Assembly: GCF_027579695.1 (NCBI RefSeq)
Contig: NC_083576.1
Coordinates: 40,249,260-40,313,259 of the forward strand
DNA length: 64,000 nt
DNA from: Neoarius graeffei
Taxonomy: Eukaryota; Chordata; Actinopteri; Siluriformes; Ariidae
Direction of reading: 5' to 3'
The notes beneath the pieces are model-generated. The model was not told the origin of the DNA and made no database searches. It saw only the letters and a program-made list of their open reading frames with translations. Positions 1-10,194 of the stretch are shown one piece after another (positions within the stretch are counted from its first letter, which is position 1; every line of letters starts with the position of its first letter). The position numbers were made by a program, and so were the translations under genes.

Positions 1-74
1 CCACGTGAACATATAAGAATGTCAAATTTTATTCTATTTGTTCAGTGATTAATTTACCATGATTATACTCACAT

Positions 75-419
75 ACAGGACGAGTCAAAAATTTGGACAC
101 GCCTACTCTTTCAGAGGTTTTTCTGTATTTGGACTATTTTCTACATTGTAGAACAATACTTAAGACATCAAAACTATGAAATAACATATGGAACATATAT
201 GGAATTATGTGGTAAAAAAGTGTTAAAAATATGTTTCATATTTTAGATTATTCAAAGTAGTCACAGTTTACCTTGATGACACTTTGCACACTATTGGCCT
301 TGTCTTAACCAGCTTCATGAGGTAGTCACCTGGAATGCTTTTCAATTAACAGGTGTGCCTCATCAAAAGTTAATTAGTGCAATTTCTTGCCTTCTTAATG
401 CATTTGAGATCAAACAGTG
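75..419. mobile_element. Internally deleted Tc1/mariner-like remnant
   Basis: The block starts with a terminal-repeat-like stretch around the word GTCAAAAATTTGGACACGCC. It then keeps the non-coding text typical of a fish Tc1 family (words such as GAGGTAGTCACCTGGAATGC and AGGTGTGCCTCATCAAAAG). The transposase-coding part is missing, so it is a deletion derivative. It lies upstream of the first visible exon of the TPR gene, probably in an intron. Assignment is from remembered family text; the edges are approximate. Confidence 0.55.
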
Positions 420-423
420 AATA

Positions 424-600
424 CTAACGCCATTTCCAGAAAAGTTGGGATATTTTCCAAAATTCAGTAAAATAAAATAAAAAAAAAATCTGTGATTTGT
501 TAATTCAGGTGAACATTTATTTAACTGACAAAAGTACAAAGAAATAGTTTTACTGACCAACATAATTACATTTTGTAAGTATATATTCAGTACACACTGT
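424..600 (-). mobile_element. Terminal fragment of a Tc1-like family also found at 60.8-61.0 kb
   Basis: The sequence from CCATTTCCAGAAAAGTTGGG onward is the reverse complement of the right end of the transposon that terminates at 60985, including shared words AATCTGTGATTTGTTAATTC and TAGTTTTACTGACCAAC. Only the end is present. A separate 20-bp perfect inverted repeat (564-583 and 646-665, spacing 62) sits at its edge and may mark a small MITE. Confidence 0.6.
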
Positions 601-740
601 ATACACAGTAGATTTTAAGTGTTATCTTGCCCTGTCCACTTTGTTTATACTTACAAAATGTAATTATTACTGTATATTTAGTATGTAATTACTGTATATT
701 CAGTATAGCTACTGAATTTTATTTTTTTCCTGCTCACCAG

Positions 741-1300
741 ACTGTGTGAAGGCTTACTATAAGCGAGCTAAAGCTTATGCTGCTGTCTGGAGTGAGAAGG
801 AGGCAAAACAGGACTTCCTGATGGTGGCCAACCTGGACATGACTCTGGCTAGTCTGGTACAGAAAGAACTGAAGCTCCTCTCAGAAAGAATGAAGGAGAA
901 ATACTGGGAGGACAAAGAAAAATACTGGAAAATACTTGAGAAGAAAGAGAGAATTAAGGATAAGAAGCCTGAGGAGAAAAAAGAGGAAGGATGTGCAGCA
1001 AAGCAAGATGCAAAAATTAATCTGAATGAGAACTTGCAGTGTTCTCAGCCAAAGATCAAAGTGAAGCAGGAGCCTGAATGTGCAGAGGCAAACATCCAAA
1101 ATAGGCAATTGGAAGAGCCAAAATCAGATGTTGATAAGCAACTTGCTGCTCCAACTGAGGGCATGGATCAGCAGCAGTTGTTAAGGCTGATTATGTTGCT
1201 CCATGATGAAGGGAGTTTCTATATTAAACAGCAGCAATTCGCTGAAGCCATGGTGAAATTTAAAAACGCCCTGGAGTATGTAGACTATCTTCAAACCAAG
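741..1300 (+). CDS. TPR co-chaperone-like protein (AIP/AIPL1-type), internal exon A
   Basis: This is an internal exon. It is preceded by a pyrimidine-rich tract and CACCAG and followed by the donor GTAAGC. It begins with two bases that complete a GAC codon, then has 186 codons and ends in phase 0. The first part reads VKAYYKRAKAYAAVW, closely matching the last TPR helix pair of AIP/AIPL1 (known motif VKAYFKRGKAHAAVW). A highly charged Lys/Glu linker of about 90 residues follows. A new TPR helix then starts (LLHDEGSFYIKQQQFAEAM). One exon thus joins the end of one TPR module to the start of the next. AIP-family TPRs bind Hsp90 C-terminal peptides and act in the cytosol; that role is inferred here. 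The upstream exons, with any FKBP-like domain, lie outside the window, so the exact orthologue is not determined. Confidence 0.85.
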
Positions 1301-1536
1301 GTAAGCATGCTAACAGGTAAAATCCCATAAAATGAAAATGAATCACTCCTATCTATAAAGAGATCTATGCAGGGAAATGCAAGCACATCCAGCTATATCT
1401 CTAATCCTTCCTATCTACAGTCAATTTAGTAGAGCTGTTGTATAGTAAAATACAAGTATATGGCAAAAAGTATAAAGATATCTATGTAGGGAATTGCAAG
1501 CACATCCAGCCATATCTCTGATTTGTTTGTGTATAG

Positions 1537-1681
1537 GAGAAAGACTATAAAGGAGAGGACTGGGAGTCCCTGGAGAATGTGCGCCTGCCACTCACCCTCA
1601 ACCTGAGCCAGTGTAAGTTTGAGCTTGGGGAATACCAAGAGGTGGTCAAACTCAACAGCCAACTACTAAAAAGTCACCAAG
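1537..1681 (+). CDS. TPR co-chaperone-like protein, exon B
   Basis: The exon has acceptor TGTATAG and donor G|GTGAGT. It holds 48 codons plus one base, beginning EKDYKGEDWESLENVRLPLT and continuing NLSQCKFELGEYQEVVKLN. This corresponds to the middle TPR of AIP (known text LNYCQCKLV-EEYYEVLDHC). It starts in phase 0 after exon A and ends in phase 1, which fits exon C. An apparent read-through past the donor is intron sequence. The 473-bp intron to exon C looks ordinary and ends in a long CT-rich tract. Confidence 0.87.
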
Positions 1682-2154
1682 GTGAGTTCACACTCACTGA
1701 CAAAGTGGACAGAATAACACCTCACACATGTACACACTTTCACACTAGCTACAACTTAGAGAAAGCAAATGAAGAAGGAGGCAGCAAAGCACATAGACTT
1801 CTCTTACTGTGGTCCTGTTGCAAGCTGGGTTAGAGCTTACACTCTTTTGGGAAATATAACACTTTCAGTTATGTGTCTGTAGCAAAATGGGGTACATTTC
1901 CTTTTTGTCATCTTACCTTGATATTTCATTCATCAATTGTCTTCTATCCCAAAGCTTTAAATGATGTTTAAAGCATCATTACATTGAATACTTTCCATGG
2001 GCCCAAAGTAATGAGTAGAAAAACTTTTTATTTTTTATTTTGTTTGCCTGACTTATTTATTCAAGTTGAATAAAGCTTGGCTGGTCTTGTCTTTTCAATC
2101 ACCCTCCATTCCACTGTCACTCCCTCTGTCTTACTCTCTCTGTCTCTCTTAAAG

Positions 2155-2810
2155 ACAACGTAAAAGCCATCTATCAGCGTGCTCGTGCCTATTCAGCCCT
2201 GTACAACAAGGACAAAGCCCAACAGGATTTCTTCAGAGCAGAGCATCTTGACCCCAGGCTCAAACTCATTGTCAAGCAGGAACTAAAGAAGCTAGGTGAG
2301 AATCTCAGGGCCAAGCATGTAAGAGAGAACAAGAACTACTGGGCCAGCAGTCAAGAGAAGTGGGAACAGAAGGCCCAGGCCAAGAGAGGTAACAAGAAGG
2401 AGTCGGAATTGGCTGACGAAAGAAAAGCCACTGGAGAGAGCCATGATGAAGGACACAAAATGAAGACAGACATCTCTAATAAAGGAGAGGAGAACTCACT
2501 CAGCCAGGCAGGCAATGAAGGAGGACAGGATATAAAGAAAAACACCTTAAATAAGGAGCACACAAGCGCTCTGCCTCTAAAAGAGAGGAGTGTTGAGTCT
2601 GTAGATAAAGAGAGATATTCAGCTACAGCAAAGGTACAAAAAGAAAATACAGACATAACAAGAAGTCTGGATACAGTTGGTCAGATCAAGGAAGACTTTC
2701 ATGCTATTGTACCAGAAAAAGCTGCTGAAAGCACAGGTGCCACACAGAACACTGGTGACTCGAACAGCACTAACCCCCAAATGGAGCTGATGAACACAGC
2801 AGATGTTTGA
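2155..2810 (+). CDS. TPR co-chaperone-like protein, last coding exon C with stop
   Basis: The acceptor is CTCTTAAAG. The first two bases complete the GAC codon left open by exon B, exactly as at the start of exon A. The exon encodes DNVKAIYQRARAYSALYNKD, then a helix ending in KLGENLRAKHVRENKNYW. This is a second copy of the AIP-like terminal TPR module. A long low-complexity acidic/basic tail with Ser/Thr follows, and translation ends NTADV with TGA at 2808-2810. AIP itself stops shortly after this TPR, so the roughly 150-residue tail is an addition. The three exons give about 452 residues of a longer protein. I do not recognise a specific named fish gene. Confidence 0.85.
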
Positions 2811-4859
2811 GCTAAGTGCTGCAGAGGACACAGGAGTTGTATGTGTTGAAACACTGGCACAATTCAATGATAGGCCTGCCTTTTTTGGTGAGACCAAGAA
2901 AAGCAGATAACAGCAAAATACACAGAGAAATAATACAGGAAATCTTTGTCCTAAAGATGTATCCACTACAGCTGAAGCATAATCTTTAAAACCAGAGTGC
3001 AGAAATTCTAAACACAAACCTAAAAAGAAGAAATGAACACATGCATATTCCTACATTAATTCATAGACAAATGCTCAGTCACGTAAGATGACACGGAAGG
3101 CACAGTGTATAAGAAATCCAAATTTATTTCTCTGTATACAATGAGTAGAAAGCACCCAGTAATCTATTTACTTTTTAAAAGCTTTTCACAAACAGTATTG
3201 TATAAATTAATGTGAGGGGAAATTGATGAGAGAATATATTATGTAATAATAATAAAAAAGTAAGAGTGAATTTGAAATGATAAACACAAAAAAGACTGGG
3301 AAAAAGAAAACACTGACAGTGGAATGTGTGGAGTTATCAAGTTAACATATCTGCATGAGACAACATCAAATTTATGTAATTAATGCCACAGGGTCACAGA
3401 TTTTCAAAGCAAAACAAAACCAACTTGTTTTGTAGACCTGCAGGTCTGCTTCTTCCTAACAAAAAGGGTTTTCATTAGTGGAGCTAAAAAGAGCAGAGAC
3501 AGTCCTTAGCAAATGGCCTGTAGCATCAACCTGAAACCACACCATTCACTTACACTACAGATTCCATTCCATTTCAAATTAAATGAGAATACTTTGGAAG
3601 AAATTTGAGCTTAAGTAAAAAATCATACTGAATATGTTAAAAATAAAAGCTCTACAGTAAATGCAACAATGCATAGCAAGCTTACGATGTAAAGCATTTG
3701 CTACTATGCCAGGTCTGACAATTTCACCATCTGTGACCACATGATATTCACTGTACCAGTATGCTTCAGGATGTGAAACCTTCATACATATGCTTTTCCT
3801 GCAGATACCACATGACATAAAAATAAAGATGTACAAAATTATTCTTTCTTTTGTTTATGCTTTCTTTGAGTGTTCTTAATGTGATAAACAGGTATCACAA
3901 CTGGACACAGCAGATGTTGATTGTAATATAAGAGCCATGCAGTGAACAGTGGTTTGGGCAGGGAGGTTCACATTCTAGATTTATCTCAGTTGTCCTGTCC
4001 CGCTTTCTTTCTCACCATATGAATCTCCTTTATTGTGAATGAAAATTTGTCTGTCCAGAGAGCAACAGTAGAAAGAGAGTAAGTGCCAGGTCTTACAGGA
4101 CAGTACCCTAGCAACCTTATCAAACAAATAGTAACGTTCGTTCATGTCAAATGCAAGCATTCCTGTTTATGAAGAGGTTTGGGCAAGGTGGAATGGGATT
4201 CAATGTTTTATACATGCTCTGAAAACCAGGCTTCAGAGGGATGTTTTATTGAAGCAAAGGTGAAGAAATAGGCACTGTCTTGTCATATGACATAATGACT
4301 TCACAGAGATAATCTTCTCTCTGTTCTGTCTTTCTCTCAGCAGTAAACTCTACAGGATTAGGATTAAAAAAAAGCCACAGACAATCTGTTCCTCCCAACT
4401 GCCATTTCTTTCTTTTTTCTGTCTACATTTCTCTTTGCACAGTATTCCACCATGGCAACCTTTCAGCATCTTTCCTTCTCAAAGAAATCTGACTGCCCCA
4501 TTTAACCATTCAACAAGAAAGCCTCTTGCAAGGACTGAGATTGATCCATGTCCTGATGCATTATGTAAAATCATCACTCACTGCAGGTGGTGTATTCACA
4601 CTATACACACACACAAATCAGAAATATTTTAAGTGGCACTAAAAGTCCTTATCGGAGATTTTTCTTAAAACAAAGTCACAACTGTTAAGGGGATTTTTAA
4701 ACCAAATATTAAGTTCTTAAAGCATATATGCAGAGCCATGGCCTCACATTTGTTTATAAATGCCTTGAGACCTCAAGAATGGGACAGGATTAGTTTTAAG
4801 CGCTAACAATAAATCTAATATAGTTATTTTTTATGATGAAAGTGATTTATCTAGGTAGC
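2811..4859. other. 3' UTR and intergenic DNA, no gene seen
   Basis: This is AT-rich sequence with scattered stops in all frames. It presumably contains the 3' UTR of the TPR gene. I see no exon pattern, RNA gene or recognisable transposon here. Confidence 0.5.
3251..3256 (+). terminator. Candidate polyadenylation signal of the TPR gene
   Basis: AATAAA lies 441 bp downstream of the stop codon, in AT-rich sequence. AATAAA is frequent by chance in such DNA, so this is only a plausible 3' end. Confidence 0.3.
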
Positions 4860-5800
4860 GGTCTGAGTAAATGACCTTGACGTCAGTAACGTCACAACAG
4901 GAAGTCTGTCGGTCTCATTGCCATTTCTGCTATACTAAAACACACAGCTGACTGCAACTCTGATCCTCCATTTTGAGCTAATTTATCGCCATGCCATGTA
5001 GATGTGTTTTTGGCCAGTGCAGCAACATGACAGAAGGTGGATTTATGTTGCATTCATGGCCCAAGAATGTTCAAACTGCAAAGATTTGGATGCGTTTTGC
5101 GAGAAGTTTGCTCAGGACATATCACTCAGGCAGTGACCTCCCCGTGGTTGTCGCTAAAACCGGTGACATCCCGTTCCGTCCCCGGTTTTAGTAATTGCCT
5201 GAGCCGAGCAGTAACGGCGGAATACACAGTATGGAGAGAATGAGTGTAGCAGCTGTCTTATTTCTAAACTGGATATTGCTGCCATCTCGCCCTTACGTGG
5301 AAGAAGTGAATGAACGGAGAACTGAACAAACAACTGAAAGCCAGATTGTTTCAAAACAATCAGCCTCAAGATCGGCCTTCAAGAAGCGAGAACACAGACA
5401 GGGAAGCTCCAACTCTCATTTAGATAAAAAAACATGTTGTTTACCTGCATTTAGATTAATACATATAACTTGTATTGTGTGTTTAAGTTACCGGTATAAG
5501 ATTATTTAATTTGCTTCAGAATGTGATTGTCTCGGTTCGTCTGATTATTTAATTGGCCTTTTACATTTTATCAGTGAAAATGCATGCATGTACATGTATG
5601 CTGCATAAGTTATAACACCTATCCTGTTTTACTGAGAGTCAACCCACAATCAGTGAAGTCAAATCAGTCTTAGTTGAGCAAGTCGGTAACGGTATTTCTT
5701 ATTTTCACCATAAATTTTTTTTATATGACTTTGGTCTATAGCTGTAAAAGGCCTCAGCCTTAAAACCGGTTACTGCAGTGACGTCACGCACTCAGGCATG
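4860..5800 (+). pseudogene. Remnant of a THAP-domain element
   Basis: An ATG at 4991 opens a 66-residue frame starting MPCRCVFGQCSNM and continuing LHSWPKNVQTAKIWMRF. This is the first half of a THAP zinc finger (C-x2-4-C, then LH-x-WPK and W-x-x-F). The usual second half (C-x-x-HF and AVPTIF) is not visible after it, so the domain is truncated. Palindromic CRE motifs TGACGTCA occur at 4878-4885 and 5779-5786, one on each side. An inverted pair CTAAAACCGG/CCGGTTTTAG lies at 5154-5163 and 5180-5189. It is most likely a decayed DNA-transposon gene or one of its MITE derivatives. A host THAP pseudogene is the alternative. Confidence 0.55.
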
Positions 5801-6715
5801 GCTAGCTCAGAGGGGCAGCTCAAATGCCAACTTTGCAGTCGATTTTAACTCTCAAAAATATATATATATATATTTTTTTTTTTTATTCCCATTTATGCAG
5901 CATACAAGTGTCAAGGATGGAGATACTATCCACTCAGAAATTTATTTAAAAATAAAGGTTCTGCATATCTGCTTTAAGCTATGCATAACAACAAGGTTGA
6001 GCCTCTTGACACTTAAGTTGGAAAGCTTCATGAATTAATTTCGACAGTAATTCACTGATATGGTAGGATTTGTTTAAAAAAAATTCATCAGGTATACTTT
6101 CCAGTGTTCAATAAAAAAAAAAAATCAAGGGATTAACTTTTGGATTTCATAAATGGGAAAATACGATTAAAAGATTGTCAAATACATGTTCAAGAAATTG
6201 TCAGCTTCTAAGAATAATAATATCAGCAGAATTAATATCAACAGAATATACCCAAGAGTCAAGACAGCTTTATAGTTAGTAAACATCAGAAGGACACTAT
6301 ACGAACCGTTGGATGATGTGCAGCCTCGAGAGTGTGATGTACAACATGATTCGTGCTTCACTTCAGTCACTTTGTAGTCATTTTCAAACTTGCAATTTCA
6401 AACTGGTCATAAGATTGGAACCAATTGTTGCAGGTTTAGAAGCCAATTTTAGTGCTAAATGTACCTCATGAGTATAACATAAAATTAGGAGTAGAATTTT
6501 CAACTTTTATGCTGTTTATTTAAAAAGGAGAGTTTTTTTTTCTGATATTTTCTTGTGGGTCCAGTCACTCCCCTGACCCCAATACACCTCTGAGTAACCT
6601 CAGATGACAAAAGGATGACCTGTTTACAAAAATCAGACTGTGGTAGTTAAGGAGCAGAGGTACCTTCTACCTTCTAGGCCAGTGGTTCCCAAATTTTTTT
6701 TTTCAACATAGCTTA
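5801..6715. other. Unassigned AT-rich DNA with a hAT-like end near 6675
   Basis: A short TA run near 5860 and poly-A/T tracts are present, with no coding pattern. At about 6668-6690 the word TCTAGGC followed by CAGTGGTTCCCA resembles a hAT terminal repeat with its flanking target sequence. The same combination occurs in reverse at 20766-20796. Confidence 0.4.
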
Positions 6716-6800
6716 ATAATGCCCTGCAATGACCTGGCAACTTGTCCAGGGTGTACCCTACCTCTTGCCCATAGTTAGCTGGGATAGGCTCCAGCTTGCC
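6716..6800 (+). repeat. 3' tail fragment of the tRNA-headed SINE
   Basis: The text CCTGGCAACTTGTCCAGGGT through GATAGGCTCCAGCTTGCC matches the 3' body of the full SINE at 11854-12233. It abuts the 5' truncated L2 LINE that starts near 6801. Confidence 0.7.
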
Positions 6801-8022
6801 TGACTTCATGAATTTTTTCAATGACAAAGTTGAAAATATCCGACAAAAAATTCAAACTACTAATTTAAGATCAGACAACTTCAATGACAATTTAAGTAAC
6901 CCTGTAGTTAACAGTATAACTGTATCAGATCAGCAATTAGAATGTTTTACTCCCCTTAGAGAACTCAAACTACTTTCATTAATCTACGCATCAAAATCCT
7001 CAACTTGTGTACTAGATGTCTATTCAAACAGATAATACCTGTAGTAACTGAACCACTTCTAAAAATAATAAATTCTTCTCTTAGGATTGGCTATGTACCC
7101 AAATCCTTTAAACTTGCAGTTTTCAAACCCCTGATTAAAAAACTTGACCTTGATCTCTGTCAGCTGTCCAATTATTGGCCAATATCAAACCTCCCCTTTA
7201 TCTCCAAGATCCTAGAAAAAGCTATCGCACAGCAGTTATGCTCATATTTACATAGGAATAACATCCATGAAATGTATCAGTCAGGATTTAGACCTCATCA
7301 CTGAGACAGCACTGGTTAAAGTAGTAAATGACCTACTGTTGGCATCTGATTAGGGCTGTGTCTCGCTGCTTGTGTTGCCTGACCTTAGTGCAACATTTGA
7401 TACCATTGATCATTCCATTCTTTTGGATAGATTAGAAAATGTTGTGGGAATTAAGGGAACGGCCCTCTCCTGGCTCAGCTGTTATTTAACTGATCGCTAT
7501 GAGTATGTTGATGTAAATGGTGATTTTTCTCGACATACTGAGGTAAAGTTTAGTGTTCCGCAAGGTTCTGTCTTAGGCCCACTGCTTTTTTCTTTATATA
7601 TGTTACCTCTGGGTGATATTATTCATAAGCATGGTATTAGTTTCCACTGTTATGCTGATGACACACAGTTGTATGTTTCTGCAAAACCAGATGAGAGACA
7701 CCAGCTTAATAGAATTGAGGAATGTGTAAAGGACATAAGACACTGGATGCTTTTTAACTTCTTTCTGTTTAACTCTGACAAGACAGAAGTACTTGTACTA
7801 GGACCACATACAGCTAGAAGTAGGTTTTCTGATTACACAATAATTCTAGATTGCCTTTCTGTTTCTTCACGTGCAGCAGTAAAAGACCTCGGGGTGATTA
7901 TTGACCCCAGTCTTTCATTTGAAACTCACATTGATAACATTACTCGGCTAGCATTCTTTCATCTCAGAAATATTGCTAAGATAAGAAATTTAATGTTACT
8001 ACACAACGCAGAAAAAACTAGT

Positions 8023-8331
8023 TGTGGCAATGGGGGCGTGGCCAAGAGGCAGTTTGTGCGGGGTTGGGATTGGGGAAGGTAAGTGGCTAAGTCATTTTAC
8101 CTGGTGTCAATTAATGTGTGTGTGTGTTTGTTTGTTGCAGGGATGGAGTATAAAAGGAGGGGGAGAGCAGAGAAGACTCTCTCCCCGACCACAATGCGTG
8201 TGTGTGTTGCGTGAGTGACATTGTGAGTAAGTGCAGCTGAAAAGCTAAAATAAGGAAAATAAAGTGTGTCTGTAAACATCAACTCTCGCCTGCCATGCTT
8301 CTGTGCTCCACCCACATCAGGAACTGTTACA
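8023..8331 (+). repeat. Solo LTR inserted in the L2 LINE
   Basis: The 309-bp segment starts TGTGGCAATG and ends ACTGTTACA. It is flanked by a perfect 5-bp duplication CTAGT (8018-8022 and 8332-8336), and the LINE sequence resumes exactly after it. Inside are a TATA-like GTATAAAAGG near 8148 and AATAAA near 8257, spaced like an LTR promoter and polyadenylation signal. The internal retroelement is gone, as expected after LTR-LTR recombination. Its ends differ from the gypsy LTRs elsewhere in the window. Confidence 0.82.
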
Positions 8332-8579
8332 CTAGTTCATACTTTCGTTACCTCCAGGTTGGATTATTGTAATGCCTTATTGTCTGGATATTCCAATAAG
8401 TGCATACAGTGGGGCAAAAAAGTATTTAGTCAGCCACCAATTGTGCAAGTTCTCCCACTTAAAAAGATGAGAGAGGCCTGTAATTTTCATCATAGGTACA
8501 CTTCAACTATGAGAGACAGAATGGGGGAAAGAATCCAGGAAATCACATTGTAGGATTTTTAATGAATTAATTGGTAAAT

Positions 8580-8966
8580 CTCATCTCATCTCATCTCATC
8601 TCATTATCTCTAGCCGCTTTATCCTTCTACAGGGTCGCAGGCAAGCTGGAGCCTATCCCAGCTGACTACGGGCGAAAGGCGGGGTACACCCTGGACAAGT
8701 CGCCAGGTCATCACAGGGCTGACACAGAGACACAGACAACCATTCACACTCACATTCACACCTACGGTCAATTTAGAGTCACCAGTTAACTTAACCTGCA
8801 TGTCTTTGGACTGTGGGGGAAACCGGAGCACCCAGAGGAAACCCACGCGGACACGGGGAGAACATGCAAACTCCACACAGAAAGGCCCTCGCCAGCCCCG
8901 GGGCTCGAACCCAGGACCTTCTTGCTGTGAGGCGACAGTGCTAACCACTACACCACCGTGCCGCCC
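8580..8966 (-). repeat. Full-length tRNA-headed SINE (Mermaid-type) inside the Tc1
   Basis: In reverse orientation it begins GGCGGCACGGTGGTGTAGTG, a tRNA-like head with a B-box-like GGGTTCGAGCC. It ends in a GATGA-rich tail (8580-8607 on this strand). It is flanked by a perfect 15-bp duplication AATTAATTGGTAAAT (8565-8579 and 8967-8981), the mark of LINE-driven insertion. The SINE name is from memory; the tRNA head and duplication are directly visible. Confidence 0.9.
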
Positions 8967-9170
8967 AATTAATTGGTAAATTCCTCAGTAAAATAAGTAT
9001 TTGGTCACCTACAAACAAGCAAGATTTCTGGCTCTCACAGACCTGTAACTTCTTTAAGAGGCTCCTCTGTCCTCCACTTGTTACCTGTATTAATGGTACC
9101 TGTTTGAACTCGTTATCAGTATAAAAGACACCTGTCCACAACCTCAAACAGTCACACTCCAAACTCCACT

Positions 9171-10194
9171 ATGGCCAAGACCAAAGAGCTGTCAAAGGAC
9201 ACCAGAAACAAAATTGTAGACCTGCACCAGGCTGGGAAGACTGAATCTGCAATAGGTAAGCAGCTTGGTGTGAAGAAATCAACTGTGGGAGCAATTATTA
9301 GAAAATGGAAGACATACAAGACCACTGATAATCTCCCTCGATCTGGGGCTCCACGCAAGATCTCACCCCATGGGGTCAAAAATAATCACAAGAACAATGA
9401 GCAAAATTCCCAGAACCACACGGGGGGACCTAGTGAATGACCTGCAGAGAGCTGGGACCAAAGTAACAAAGGTTACCATCAATAACACACTACGCCACCA
9501 GGGACTCAAATCCTGCAGTGCCAGACGTGTCCCCCTGCTTAAGCCAGTACATGTCCAGGCCCGTCTGAAGTTTGCTAGAGAGCATTTGGATGATCCAGAA
9601 GAGGATTGGGAGAATGTCATATGGTCAGATGAAACCAAAATAGAACTTTTTGGTAAAAACTCAACTTGTCGTGTTTGGAGGGGAAAGAATGCTGAGTTGC
9701 ATCCAAAGAACACCATACCTACTGTGAAGCATGGGGGTGGAAACATCATGCTTTGGGGCTGTTTTTCTGCAAAGGGACCAGGACAACTGATCCGTGTAAA
9801 GGAAAGAATGAATGGGGCCATGTATCGTGAGATTTTGAGTGAAAACCTCTTTCCATCAGCAAGGGCATTGAAGATGAAACGTGGCTGGGTCTTTCAGCAT
9901 GACAATGATCCCAAACACACTGCCCGGGCAACGAAGGAGTGGCTTCGTAAGAAGCATTTCAAGGTCTTGAAGTGGCCTAGCCAGTCTCCAGATCTCAACC
10001 CCATAGAAAATCTTTGAAGGGAGTTGAAAGTCCGTGTTGCCCAGCGACAGCCCCAAAACATCACTGCTCTAGAGGAGATCTGCATGGAGGAATGGGCCAA
10101 AATACCAGCAACAGTGTGTGAAAACCTTGTGAAGACTTACAGAAAATGTTTGACCTCTGTCATTGCCAACAAAGGGTATATAACAAAGTATTGA
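9171..10194 (+). pseudogene. Tc1 transposase, one frameshift and one stop
   Basis: The frame begins [20 protein letters not shown], the helix-turn-helix DNA-binding part. A single-base frameshift falls near 9365, within the linker. The catalytic part then reads on with [10 protein letters not shown] (first D), HDNDPKHTA (second D) and [10 protein letters not shown] (E), the DD34E triad. A TGA at 10015-10017 replaces the tryptophan codon normally found after ENL, and the frame continues to the natural TGA at 10192-10194 (ending ITKY). With only these two lesions it is one of the youngest Tc1 copies here. The family's enzyme cuts and pastes the element at TA sites; this copy cannot make it. Confidence 0.92.

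Noticed and set aside
881-1108. Minus-strand open frame opposite exon A of the TPR gene
   Set aside because: It is a shadow of the Lys/Glu-rich coding strand; it has no domain and the plus-strand gene has splice support.
8097-8315. Coding frames within the 309-bp segment
   Set aside because: The segment has LTR boundaries and signals; the short frames have no retroviral or host motif.
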